Notes: a model not told the origin generated them from the letters alone. A stretch of 64,000 nt of DNA from Myotis daubentonii (GCF_963259705.1 NC_081844.1:111368090-111432089), one strand, 5' to 3'. Positions 44,406 to 54,600 are shown, counted from the stretch's first letter. Made by a program: numbers and translations.

Positions 44406-47400
44406 CTGTGCAGCCCAGGGTCTCGTCTCCTGCTCCGGGCGGGTGTCCGGCCCCCCGGCATCACAGGAAACAGTCGGGGGGAAGAGTCTTCCTTCACGGA
44501 GGCACCTTGGTGGGGCTGGGTCCCCTCAGCCTGCACGGACCTGGGCATGTTGCCTGTAACTCGGGGAGGCCCCCCCGTCATGGTGTCCATGGAGTGTTTC
44601 TCTGGGAGGGTCCTTCTGGGGCTGCTGCAAGGCAGGAGGGACCGGGGGCCGGGGCCGACTCTCGCTGGGAGCCTGAGTGAGCCCCCTCTTCCTCAGGCTG
44701 GGCCGGCGGAGGTGCCCTCCAGGGCAGCACTGAGGGGGCGGTGCAGGAAGGTCACGTAGGAGTTCCCTGAGCTCCCCACCTGAGTCCTGGGGGGAAATGC
44801 TGCTTCTTTAGGGCACTCCAGGTGGCCAATGGCTGGCAGCTCCTCTTGGGACCTGCGTCCCCCTCCGGCCGCACTAACCTCATCTGTAAAATGGGTCTGA
44901 AGCTGGGCAACTGGGCGTCTGGGCTGGGAAACTAGAGAGCCAGCCCTTTAGGAAGGGGAGAGGGTGGGAGGGAGACTCGGGGCGCCTCCTGGCTTCTCGG
45001 GGGTGAGGCCGAGGCTGTGAGGCCAGTGGCTCCCTGTCTGGGCTCTGGGGTGTGGGTCCTGCGCCCCCCACGGAGCCTCCCCGGCAGGTGCGCCCACCGT
45101 CCTGGGTGGAAGGTGCCCGTCGGGGTGTGTAGAGCTCACTCCTTGACTACGTGTTACTTCAAGCCCTCGGTGCCCTGCTGTCCACCCCTGGTGTCGGCCC
45201 CGCCCCCGCGTGAGGTGCAGGGGGAAACTCCTCAGGGAGGACCACGGCTCGGCCGGCCACCTGTCACATGAGAAGGCCCTTTAGACCCAAACCGGGGGCC
45301 TCCCTGGCCTCGGGGCCCAGGGCCCCTCGGAGGCTGAGGAAGCACATTCCACGGCCACACGCAAGGTGCTCCGAGGCCGGGAGCGCGGCCGGCGCTGGCC
45401 CCTCGCACGCTCCCGGTGGGGTCCTGGCGCAGACACCCGGCAGCAGGGAGGGTGGCAGCAGGGTGGGTGAGTGGGGCCGGCCCTCCCGGAGGGTGCGTCT
45501 CTGCCCGGGGCTCAGGGGGTGGCGGAGCTGGACCAGGGCCTCCCCCTGGGGCCTTCATCGCCCCAGCGGGGTCATGGTCAGCCCGGGAGGGGCCGGGGAC
45601 TCCATCCTGCCGCTGGCTCCGCCCGCGCCCTGCCCTGCCCTGCCGTGCCCACCCTTCGAGGCTGGCAGGAAAACATCCCGTCCAGACACGGGTTCTGGCT
45701 GAAAGGGGACAAAAGGTCAGTGGGAACAGGGGGCCATTGTGAGGGGCCGTTCCCTCCGTCTGGTGGAGGCCGAGTCCTGGGTGGGCGGCGGGCAGGTGGG
45801 AGTCCTGGGGGGTGGCTCCTCCCTGGCTTTCTGGCTTCCCAGCCTCTGGAGTCACAAAGGCGTCTTCTAAACGGAGATAACAGTCTGGCTGGGCGTGGTC
45901 ACCCCCTGAGGCCCAGGAGAGTGAACTTGGCCGAAGCCTGCCCACTGGCCCCCGGCCCTGGGTGTCTGGACGAGCTGGGGTCGAAGGCCAGCCCCCGTGT
46001 GGGCCTGGAGCAGGGCTCACCCCTCCTCAGGGACCTGGCCCCCTTCCCCTGCAGCAGCTTGACGGCAGCACCTGGGAGCAGGCCCCGGCCCCCCAGGGTG
46101 GTAGGGACCCTAGCCGCCCTCAGCGGCAGGCTGGGGCCCAGGAGTCGACTCCCCTGAGCCGGGCTTGCGGTGGCCAGTGCTTGCTGTCCGCTCCCCAACC
46201 GGCTTCCCCGAGGAGCCTGCCCTTCCTCGGCCGCCGGGCGGGCCGGCCCCGGGCCCTGGCCCGGTCCAAGCCTCGGGGTCGGGGCGGGGGGGCCAGGACG
46301 CTGGTGGGGTGCCCCGCGGCTCAGGCCCCGGCCCCCAGCAGAGGCCACGGGGGGTCAGGGCGAAGGAGCGGCTGGGAGCCCCTCTCGGGGACGGGAGCTG
46401 CAGGTTGGGGCGCCCGTTTTGTCTGAGGGCACGGCCAAAGTCCTTCAGTCACGCGCCTGGGCCGCCCCAGGGCTCCGGCGGCTGGGACCCAGCTCTGCTT
46501 CGCTGGACTTCTGGGAGGCAGGTCGGGTGGCCCCCCTGCGGTGCCCGGGACCGGCCTCTGCATCCTGTGGACGGAGTTCGGGGCATTGGGGACCTCATGG
46601 CCGCATGGGTCCAGTTTAGGGCCTGGAGGTGGAGGTCTCCGGCGAGAGCCTCCGAGGCCGTGGCGGGCAGGGAGGCGCTGCCCATGGCCCCAGGGGCACT
46701 GCCCATCAGGCCCAGGAGCCTCTGGGGTTGGCTTTGGTCCTGAATGGCTGTGGAGCCGGGCTGGGACATGGGGTGCCCGGAACTGCTGGGTCCGGGGCCG
46801 TCTCACCCGAGGGCGGACTTCCTCTAGTTAGGACGTCCCCTGGTTAAGGACCAGCTCGGGGCCCCTGCTGTTTCCAGGTCCAGGCCCCCTCCCAGCAAAA
46901 GAACAGGCCTGGTCTGCTGCCTCAGTTTCCTCATCTGTAAAGTGGGCGTGCTTGAGCCCTCGGTGGCTGTGAGCCTCACAGTGACTCACACAAGGGGTTC
47001 GGTCAGTGCTGGGCAGCACGGAGGGTGCTCTGCCCTGACTCTGCCAGTCAGTCAGGACATAACCTGGTGGCGTCCCCTGCGGGCGTGGCTCTCCCCAGTC
47101 CTCCTGGGGGCGTCCTGCCTCATGGCAGTCCCTCCTGGTGAGCGGCAAGAGGGGGTGGCGTCCCCGCTGGGTTCTGGGGTGCATTGGCCTGTGGTTCATC
47201 ACACAGGCACCCTCAGTCGTGGGGAGTTGGGATGTTTGTTTTATACGGTGCAAACAAAGGGGGAAGGGAGGAGGGACATGGGGACCCCACTTGGGCTCCA
47301 GTGTGTGGGTCTGGGGGCTGAGGTTACGGGAACGGGGGGGGGGTCTAGGGCGTAAATGTCTCGTTCTGTGGGCCTGGCTGGTGTGGAGGGTGCTTCTGAG

Positions 47401-47918
47401 AATTTAATATTCACAGCATGTTTTTGGGGGGACATGTGCATTTCCTGCTTGGACAGAGGTGCGGGCGCCCGGCCCCCGAGCAGGCCCAGGAGCAGGTGCG
47501 TCGTAAATCGCTGCTTGTTTCTCTCGACAAACACGGGCGTGGGAAGCGGTCAGTGTTGTGTGCGCTTCGCCAGGGGACTGGCGGGAGGTGTTTCTGGAGT
47601 GTCGACCTCCCACCCACCCCTGTGGTGGAGAACGCCTTGCCCCATTATGTCCAGGAGTCTGGGGGTCTCGGGGTCTCGGCTGAGCTGGGTCCCAGAGTCA
47701 GCCCCACACTGGAAACTGGGGGAGGCCCGGGAGCAAGAGGCCCCGCTCGGCCAAGGCTCCCCCCGTAATAACCAGGGACACGTTGGGGAGCGTTGCCCTT
47801 TGCCCCAGATGCGCCTATAACACGGAATCAAACACCTTCCCTCCCCGCCCCTCTCCCGCCCCTCTCGCCCCCACCCCGGCCTCCACCTTGCAGCACACCC
47901 TTCAGACCCACTGGCCGC
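44406..47918 (+). other. PDGFA: PDGFA intron 4, left part
   Basis: GC-rich intron sequence with a likely MIR relic at about 46915-47000 (CTCAGTTTCCTCATCTGTAA). No exon recognised. Confidence 0.6.
46915..47000 (+). mobile_element. MIR relic (sense)
   Basis: CTCAGTTTCCTCATCTGTAA followed by an AGTGGG segment and CCTCACAGTGACTCACAC fits the MIR 3' half. Diverged. Confidence 0.55.
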
Positions 47919-47933
47919 TGTGGGGCTTATTTT

Positions 47934-48450
47934 TAAAATATATTTTTATTGATTTCAGAGAGGGAGAGAGAGAGAAACATCAGAGAGAGAATCATTGATT
48001 GGCTGCCTCCTGCGCACCCCCCACTAGGGATCGAGCCCTCAACCCAGGCATGTGCCCTTGACCAGGGTCGAACCCGGGACCCTTCAGTCCACAGGCCGAC
48101 ACTCTATCCCAGTGGTTCTCGACCTTCCTGACGCCGCAACCCTTTAATACAGCTCCTCATGCTGTGCCGACCCCCAACCGTAAAATTATTTTCGTTGCTA
48201 CTTCATCACTGTAATGTTGCTACTGTGATGAACCGTCATGTAAATATCTGATATGCAGGATGTATTTTCACTGTTAGAAATTGAACATCATTAAAGCATC
48301 GTGATTAATCACAAAAACAATATGTAATTATAGATGTGTTTTCCGATGGTCTTAGGTGACCCCTGTGAAAGGGTCGTTCGACCCCCAAAGGGGTCGCGAC
48401 CCACAGGTTGAGAACCGCTGCCCTATCCACTGAGCCAAACCAGCCAGGGC
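47934..48450 (-). mobile_element. VES-type SINE (minus) interrupted by a SPIN-like hAT element
   Basis: Antisense SINE from TAAAATATATTTTTATTGAT to GAGCCAAACCAGCCAGGGC. It is flanked by a 15-bp target duplication with one mismatch (TGTGGGGCTTATTTT at 47919-47933 and TGTGAGGCTTATTTT at 48451-48465). The SINE body is split at 48109/48421 by the DNA transposon. It lies in PDGFA intron 4. Confidence 0.93.
48110..48420. mobile_element. SPIN-like non-autonomous hAT DNA transposon
   Basis: 311 bp with terminal inverted repeats CAGTGGTTCTCGACCTTCCT and, reading inward from the right end, CAGCGGTTCTCAACCTGTGG. The interior includes GTGACCCCTGTGAAAGGGTC and TTTCGTTGCTACTTCATCAC, matching the SPIN/URR1 hAT family as I recall it. 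Flanks CTCTATCC and CCCTATCC are an 8-bp hAT-type target duplication with one mismatch. No transposase is encoded. Confidence 0.9.
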
Positions 48451-48611
48451 TGTGAGGCTTATTTTAAGGTCAAAGAGGACCAGACCACAAACGCTGTCTG
48501 AAGCTTGTTTTAACGCCGGCCTTTCCGCTGGGAGGAGTGTTGAGGTCCGAGGTCGGAGGTCGGAGGTGGAAGGAGAGCTCCCTCCTGCTCACGCGGGGTC
48601 TGTCTCGGCAG

Positions 48612-48738
48612 GTGGCCAAGGTGGAGTACATCAGGAAGAAGCCAAAGTTAAAAGAAGTGCAGGTGCGGCTGGAGGAGCACCTGGAGTGCACCTGCACGCC
48701 CACCGGCCCGAGCCCCGACTTCCGCGAGGAGGAGACAG
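48612..48738 (+). CDS. PDGFA: PDGFA exon 5: end of the growth factor domain
   Basis: 127 bp, phase 0 in and one base over at donor GTGAGC. It encodes [20 protein letters not shown], then [20 protein letters not shown] and ET. RKKPKL lies in the receptor-binding region and CTC supplies the last two knot cysteines. After the knot the tail ([13 protein letters not shown]) differs from the human tail I recall (ATTSLNPDYREED); this region is not part of the fold. Confidence 0.96.
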
Positions 48739-49220
48739 GTGAGCTGCGCGCCTCCCCTCTCCCCGGGTCCCGGCCGGCGCCTGGCTGCTGGGGCTGCGGT
48801 GAGCAGGTTCTGGGGGCGGTGGGACCGGGCTGCTGTGAGCTCAGTCGGTCGCTTGCTGACGGCCAGCGTGCCCTGGGGCCCTGCTGGGGCGGATTCTGCC
48901 GCTGTGTGGCTCTGGCAGGAGGTCAGGCTGCAGTGGGGCTGGGGTGGGGTGTGCATGCTAAGTCTCCAGCCCGGTTGGGGTGATTCAGGGAGACGCGTTT
49001 GAGGAAGGTCCCCACCCTGGTGGGAAGGCCGGTGCTGGGCCGCTGGCTGCAGCGTTGCCGGGGGGGGGGTCCTGGCGGTGTGGCCGCCCAGGGGCCCGGA
49101 GGTCGTGTGGCGCCGATGGATTAGGTTTCCTCCAGGAGACAAGCCGCCCGGGTGCTCATTCCTGTGGTGCCCGCCGGGCAGCCCTCGGGCCGCTCACCCT
49201 CCCTGCCCTTCTGTTAACAG
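48739..49220 (+). other. PDGFA: PDGFA intron 5
   Basis: 482-bp intron, GC-rich, with acceptor CTTCTGTTAACAG. Nothing else recognised. Confidence 0.85.
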
Positions 49221-49288
49221 GAAGGCGTAGGGAGTCAGGTAAAAAGCGGAAAAGAAAAAGGTTAAAACCCACCTAACCAGCCAACCAG
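49221..49288 (+). CDS. PDGFA: PDGFA exon 6: alternative basic retention tail (long form)
   Basis: Alternatively used 68-bp exon. With the split Gly codon it encodes GRRRESGKKRKRKRLKPT and stops at TAA 49274-49276, giving the 211-residue isoform. The Lys/Arg-rich tail binds heparan sulfate and holds PDGF-A at the cell surface and matrix (family knowledge). The exon has its own donor (CCAACCAG before GTAGGA). Its stop is only 12 nt from that junction, so the long mRNA should not be a nonsense-mediated decay target. One Pro of the human GRPRES, as I recall it, is Arg here. Confidence 0.95.
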
Positions 49289-49376
49289 GTAGGAGCTGTG
49301 GCTGGACGGCCACGTGCCGCGGGGGGAGGGCGAAGGCTGATCACAGGGCGAATCACCGCGAGGAGAGGCCGCGGCC

Positions 49377-49455
49377 GTGATTGGCTGTGATTGGCCGTGA
49401 TTGGCTGTGATTGGCCGTGATTGGCTGTGATTGGTCGTGATTGGCTGTGATTGCT
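49377..49455 (+). repeat. 10-bp repeat GTGATTGGCY, eight copies (CCAAT array)
   Basis: Eight contiguous units of 10 bp starting at 49377. Seven contain ATTGG, which is CCAAT on the minus strand in the context GCCAATCAC; the eighth reads ATTGC. It starts 88 nt after the end of exon 6, in PDGFA intron 6. Confidence 0.95.
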
Positions 49456-49859
49456 CTGTGAGCTTGGTGTCCAGCTGGGCTGTGGGTCCCCTGCTCCCGT
49501 CCGGTCCCCGATGCCGCCCCTCCCGCCACACGGAACCCTCCTCCACGGCCCGTCTGCCCGGAGGCCCTGCTCTGGCTTCAGTCTTTTCCTTGATTGGGGG
49601 GCAAAGGCGTCTCCTGAGTGGAGTGGTTGGAGTTTCCTGGGCAGCAGTGGGGGCAGCTCAGGCGGGTTACTTGCTCCATTTCACAGGTGAACACACTGAG
49701 GCTGATAGACGTGGCAGGTAAGGGTTGCCGAAGGCTGAGGAGGTCTTTGAAGGTAGACGTTGGTGACTCATGGACAGACAGGGAGGCCAGAGCATGCAAG
49801 GCATCCCCAGGTGTCAGCAGGGACCCTCTTCCGTCCAGGCCCGGTGCTGTCCATCCTCA

Positions 49860-49955
49860 GAGGTGCCCCATGGCCCAAAATGGCTGCTAAAGCTCCAGAA
49901 ATCACAGCCACACTCCAGACTGAAAGAACGAGTAAGGTGGGAAGAAGAAATCTCA
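49860..49955. repeat. Unclassified interspersed repeat, copy A
   Basis: GGTGCCCCATGGCCCAAAAT and GGCTGCTAAAGCTCCAGAAA are paralleled at 50537-50632 by GGTTGCCTCATGGCCCAATG and GGCTGCCAGAGCTCCAGGAA. Roughly 75-80% similar over about 90 bp by eye. Family unknown to me. Confidence 0.55.
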
Positions 49956-50536
49956 CCCAAGGGCTCACGTTGATTGCACGGGCCACCCCCCCAGCAGCAA
50001 GGGAACCTGAGAAGCAGGGTCTTAGGGGCGCGTACTGCTTGCCGAAGAAAACGGGGTCTGGGCAGCCAGCATCAGCACGGAGGAGCGGATTCAAGCCGTC
50101 CTGGTGTTGGCCTGTTCGGCTCTGGAGAGCCTGGTCCTGCCTCTGGCCCAGGGCATCCAGACAGGTGGTGGCGAGAGGAATTCCTGGAGACAGGTGTCTG
50201 GTTGGCAGTGTGGCTGCAGGGAGCTGCCGGGCAGGAGTTGGTGAGGCCTGTGGGCCAGGTGCACTTGTGAGGAGTCTCTGGGGAGGAAAGGCCCCAGGGC
50301 ATGGTGCAGGGGCTGTCTGAGCCTCTAGTCTACAGGCCCCGTGGGCCAGCTGATGGCAGACCCTAAAGTGAGAGGCAGGTGTCCTGCCTTCGGGCTCTGG
50401 GCCTGGGTGTGGTGCCGGTGTTAGAATGAGCAGTGGACAGGTGAGGTAGCGTGGGGTGAGCTGCTCTCCGCTCAGAGCTCAGTGTACATCTGCCTGGTCA
50501 CAGAGACCCCTTCTGTCTGGCTGGTGGTTTCCATCC

Positions 50537-50632
50537 CCAGGGTTGCCTCATGGCCCAATGTGGCTGCCAGAGCTCCAGGAATCACATCACGCCCTAGGCT
50601 GGAAGAAAGAGGAAGGTGAGGAGAAAGACGGA
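50537..50632. repeat. Unclassified interspersed repeat, copy B
   Basis: Diverged copy of 49860-49955, same orientation, also in PDGFA intron 6. Confidence 0.55.
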
Positions 50633-50912
50633 AGAACCTTTTGGGGCCTGTTTCCCCTCTGTGTACAGTGGGAGAATGGGGCTTGCTCCCAAGCCTTCAT
50701 CTTTGGTGAGATCTGAGAGTCTAGTCCCAGCTCTGGTGGGATGTTACCGAAAGAGTAATGAGCCTAGGGGGTTTGAAAAACTTCACAGAAACGTCAAATG
50801 CTAGGACTTGCCGCTGTGTGTGTACACACGTGTGCGCGTTCATGTGCGTGTGCCCTCGCTGCGTGTGCCCATGGGCCCGCCTCTCAGTGTCTTTCTCTCC
50901 CTCTCCCTGCAG

Positions 50913-50923
50913 ATGTGAGGTGA
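50913..50923 (+). CDS. PDGFA: PDGFA exon 7: short-form C-terminus (DVR)
   Basis: When exon 6 is skipped, the last base of exon 5 joins ATGTGAGGTGA at the start of exon 7, giving Asp-Val-Arg and a stop at 50921-50923. This yields the 196-residue isoform lacking the retention tail. The acceptor CTCTCCCTGCAG is strong. The rest of exon 7 is 3' UTR for both isoforms. Confidence 0.95.
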
Positions 50924-51640
50924 GGATAAGCTAGCGGCCCTTTCCCGGGACACGGATGTACATGGCGTGTTACATTCCTGAACCTACTATGTACGGTGCT
51001 TACTGCCAGCGTGCGGTCTTTGTTCTCCTCCGTGAAAAACTGTCTCCACGCGCACCCTGGGGAACAAAGAGACGTGTACGTCTGTTTAATGTGACATCAA
51101 AGCGAGCATTGTGGCGCTGGGCGAGCCGCTCAGAGCTTCCTTGTCCAGACAGCGCCCAGAGCCGAGCGGCTCCGACACGCTTCCCCCGCGCGGGGATGGA
51201 GGGCGCCTGGACGGCAGCGACGGACGCCACGCGGATGGACTTCTGTCCGGGGCCACAGGTGCTTTGCCAAGGACACGGGCGGACCTGCTCTTGGCGGAGG
51301 ACAGGCCGGCGCCGCGGCTGCCGGGGCACAGGAGCCTCTCGGGCCGCCGCGGCCGTAGGAGCCGCATCTCTTGCTGTAGTGTTTAAGTCTATCCCGAACC
51401 TTCCTGAGAGCCTTAAGTGGGTTTTTTTTTTACACCATAAAGTGATTATTAAGCTTTCCTTTTTACTCTTTGCCTAGCTTTGTTTTTTTTTTTTTTTTTT
51501 TTAAATTATCTCTTGGATGACATTGACACCGGTAACACCAGGCTGCTGTAACCGCCGGGACAGCGAGACGGTACCTTTCCCAGCAGGATGCGAGCGAATG
51601 CGATGTATTAAATAAACATGGTATACCCGCCTACGAGCAT
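50924..51640 (+). other. PDGFA: PDGFA 3' UTR
   Basis: Begins with sequence I recall from human PDGFA exon 7 (GATGTACATGGCGTGTTACA and GTCTTTGTTCTCCTCCGTGA). Contains a T20 run (51483-51502). The first canonical poly(A) signal is at 51611. AT-rich sequence with T-runs to about 52040 may be an extended 3' UTR. Confidence 0.85.
51611..51616 (+). terminator. PDGFA: Poly(A) signal AATAAA for PDGFA
   Basis: AATAAA within GTATTAAATAAACATGG, about 690 nt after the short-form stop. No other AATAAA or ATTAAA seen between here and 52700. Confidence 0.65.
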
Positions 51641-52422
51641 TTCCTAGATGTTTCTGGCTGCACGTGCTTCCCCTGGCCCCACCTCGTTTTGCTTTTTAAT
51701 TTAAGCCACATTGAGAGAACCATGCGTGAACCAATCAGCCGCTGCCCGCCGCCCGTCCCCAGCGCTCCCCGCTCCTGCCGGGCGTGGCCGGGGAGGCGGC
51801 TCCCCGCTGCCCGTGTCAGGACACAACCCAAATTCTTTATTTTTGGTAAGATGTTACGCTTCCGTGTACTCAAGAGAAACGTGTGTGTGTTGCTTTTCGT
51901 TTTTGTTTTGTAAAGGTGACGTTTGTATTTTTATCTAATATTACCAGTTTTATATACCTGAGAGCCTGTTACGTTTTTTGTTGTTTTTGTTTTTTAACCA
52001 AAAGGGAAAGAAAAACACCAACAAAACCCGTACACATGATACGCAATTCGTGGCCACATTTTTCTCGGTGGGTAGCTGAGTCTTGGTTTCATCTCTGGTC
52101 TTGGCCCGTGGTGGCTGCCAGGGCTCCTGGGAGGGGAGGTCATAGTCTCTGGGCCCGGGGTGTCCCTGGCCGGCCCCCCCAGCAGAACTTGGGGTGCAGC
52201 CTGCTCTCGGGACTGGAACCTGACGGGCATGGGTCAGAGGAGCCCCTTCGCCGCTGCCTGTAGCCATGGAGATGGAGGCGTCCACCCTTCAGAGCAGCCA
52301 CATGGATGAGGAGGGTGACATGCAGAGGCGGGACCTCGCTCCCCATCCTGAGGCCACACCCCAGTTGCCTGTAGGGTTGTCTCCTGTGTCTCTGTGTGTG
52401 TGGCGGGGTTTTTGTAAAGAAA

Positions 52423-52687
52423 CTGGTGGCCCGGTGCACGGATTCGTGCACATTGAAAGGAAATTAGAAGAAATATTGAAACTTCGCTCTGCCCTTTATA
52501 ACAGAAGTGTCAACCAAATTCACGATCGACAATGACATGGAAACACACACACGTGACGTCATGACTCGGGTGGACTCTTAGCACATTAGCCTTTTATATA
52601 TATAGAGGCTAGAGGTTCGCCAGCCCCGCCCCCGACAGTCACGCCGCGGTCCGGGCGATTTGCATGTTACACTTTTATTAGATAGGA
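52423..52687 (-). mobile_element. HeliBat-type non-autonomous Helitron (minus)
   Basis: Read on the minus strand, it begins TCCTATCTAATAAAAGTG at 52687, a Helitron 5' end starting TC. It ends with a hairpin (GTGCACG-4 nt-CGTGCAC, 52434-52451), then CCGGGCCACCAG, where CCAG replaces the usual CTRR. The flanks are A and T, as for Helitron insertion between A and T. A second 5'-end-like motif (TATATATAAAAGGCTAAT, minus) near 52583-52605 suggests a composite or nested copy. No Rep/helicase is encoded. Confidence 0.82.
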
Positions 52688-52689
52688 TT

Positions 52690-53590
52690 CCTCCAGCACA
52701 GGTTTTCTCCATGTGGTTCTTGGAACGACACCCCTAGGAGGTGTGGGGGGCAAGGGGTGGGCACATGGGTTGGGTCCCCTGGTTCTTGCAGGACCCCTGG
52801 AGGGCGGCACCCCCGGCTCGGGCGGGTGACCTGCCCCAGGCTCGTGCGGGCGCTTCCTCGGTGTGTGCCTGACGCTGTGCCTGAGGCTGTGCCTCACGTC
52901 ATGTATGAACGTGTCATGCATGTGCTTGTTCTGTGAGACGCCGAGGACACTGCTGTTTTTCTTGCGTGACACCAGCGGGTGAATGGTCTGCCCGCAGCCT
53001 CGTGTGTCCTTGGGGAAGAGAAGGTGCCACCGGAGAGGCCCGGTGCCTGTGGAGCCGGGCCTGCTGGCTGCCCTGCGTTCCCGGCCCTTCCCGCCGGCAC
53101 TGGCACCGGCACTGCCACCCTGGGCTGCACTGGGTGTGGCCGGCTGGCTCTGCCGTCCAGGAGCCCGTGCCCTAGCCAGGCCTCAGTCGGGCCTCCGTGT
53201 GGGCTGCGCTCGGGCAGAGCGAGGGTCAGCCATGCGAAGGCAGAGGTGGGGGCCCGCTGGGGTCTCGGGGTTGTCTGCCTCCTGCAGGCGCTCGTCACCC
53301 CTGCCTCCGCGTGTCCTCATTCCTGCGGTTCTGGGCCAGCGTCGCAGAGCCTCCGGGGCAGTGCCCTGTGCGCCCGGGCACCTGCGTGGAGACCCGTGGT
53401 CCCCTGGTCACACCCTCCTTGCTAGAGTCGGAGGCTGTCAGGAGCTGGGAGGCCAGGTGCCAGGCAATGGGCATGACCGGTAGTGTGGGGCGTCTCCCTC
53501 TCTCCAGGCCCCTGTGCCCGGCCTGGGAGTGAGTGGACCCAACTGAAGAGCAGACAGCCTGGCCGTCAGGGGCCGGTCTCACCCTCCAGC
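52690..53590. other. Intergenic DNA downstream of PDGFA
   Basis: GC-rich, no gene or clear repeat recognised. Confidence 0.45.
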
Positions 53591-53591
53591 C

Positions 53592-53808
53592 CAGGAGTGG
53601 GCAAGCTTTTCGACTCGAGGGCCACAATGGGTTCTTAAACTGGACCGGAGGCCGGAACAAAAGCATGGATGGAGTGTTTGTGTGAACTAATATAAATTCA
53701 AAGTAAACATCATTACATAAAAGGGGACGGTCTTTTTTTTTTTTTTTAGTTTTATTCATTTCAAACGGGCCGGATCCGGCCCGCGGGCCGTAGTTTGCCC
53801 ACGGCTGC
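53592..53808. mobile_element. Short hAT-like MITE
   Basis: 217-bp AT-rich element with inverted ends: CAGGAGTGGGCAAGCTTTTC on the left and, inward from the right, CAGCCGTGGGCAAACTACGG. The subterminal GGGCC is repeated in both arms. The CAG ends are hAT-like. Flanking octamers CTCCAGCC and CTCTCGCG match only partly, so the target duplication is decayed or the border is off by a few bases. Confidence 0.75.
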
Positions 53809-54529
53809 TCTCGCGCCTGCACCTGGGCCAGGCTCAGACCCCCTGGGTGTGCTCAGCCTCGCATCCCTCCACGTCCAGTCCAGAGACAGGGAGCTGTGCC
53901 CTTGGCGTGACCTTGGCCCTCTAGGGGGGACCTGAGCCGACGAGCAGTGAAGGGGTGGGCAGAGGTGTCTCCGAGGGCCCTTCTGTCTGGGGGCCCGGTT
54001 CCCAGCGGAGGAGCCGGCAGGGGACGGTTCCCTGGCCGGGAAGGGTCTGTCTCCTGGGTGATTATTCAAGAGCCAACTGCTTCCCGGGCTCGGACAGGGA
54101 TGCAGAGCGTAGCCTAGAAGAATGTCGATTTGGATGAACCGCGACGGTGAAGGGCTCAGGCAGTGCTCCACCAGGGCCACTCGCGTGGGAGGGCGCTGTG
54201 GGCACGGATGCCCACCCCCTGTGCAGGGTGTGTCCCCACATCTGTGTCACCTGCACTTCCTAGCACCCCCCTCCCCACACACACACACTTAGAATCCTGC
54301 CCTGAGGATGAAGTTGGGAACTGGGGTGGCCCTGCCAGCGGGGGACCTCTGCTGCGTCCTGCCAGCCTCACGCCCCACGGCTGAGAGCAGAGCGAACCCC
54401 TCAATCCCACCGGGCAGGCGGGCGGGTCTGCTCACCCCTCGGCCACTTGCGGAGCAGCCCAGAGGGTGGGGGAGGGGGCTCTGCAGGGCTCTCCCCTGCC
54501 CTGGGCTGCCCAGCATCGCAGCCTTGGGT

Positions 54530-54600
54530 GTCTCCTGTGACCTTCGATGACCTTGCCCTGTGACCTTAGCAGGGGGGTCACTTCTCTGTGGCTGCGCTTG
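54530..54600 (+). mobile_element. MIR relic with three TGACCTT motifs
   Basis: CTGTGACCTTAGCAGGGGGGTCACTTCTCTG resembles the MIR core in sense. Two more TGACCTT copies lie just upstream. TGACCT at 54538 and 54548 are direct repeats with a 4-bp spacer (DR4), a layout used by LXR or TR with RXR. Confidence 0.45.
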
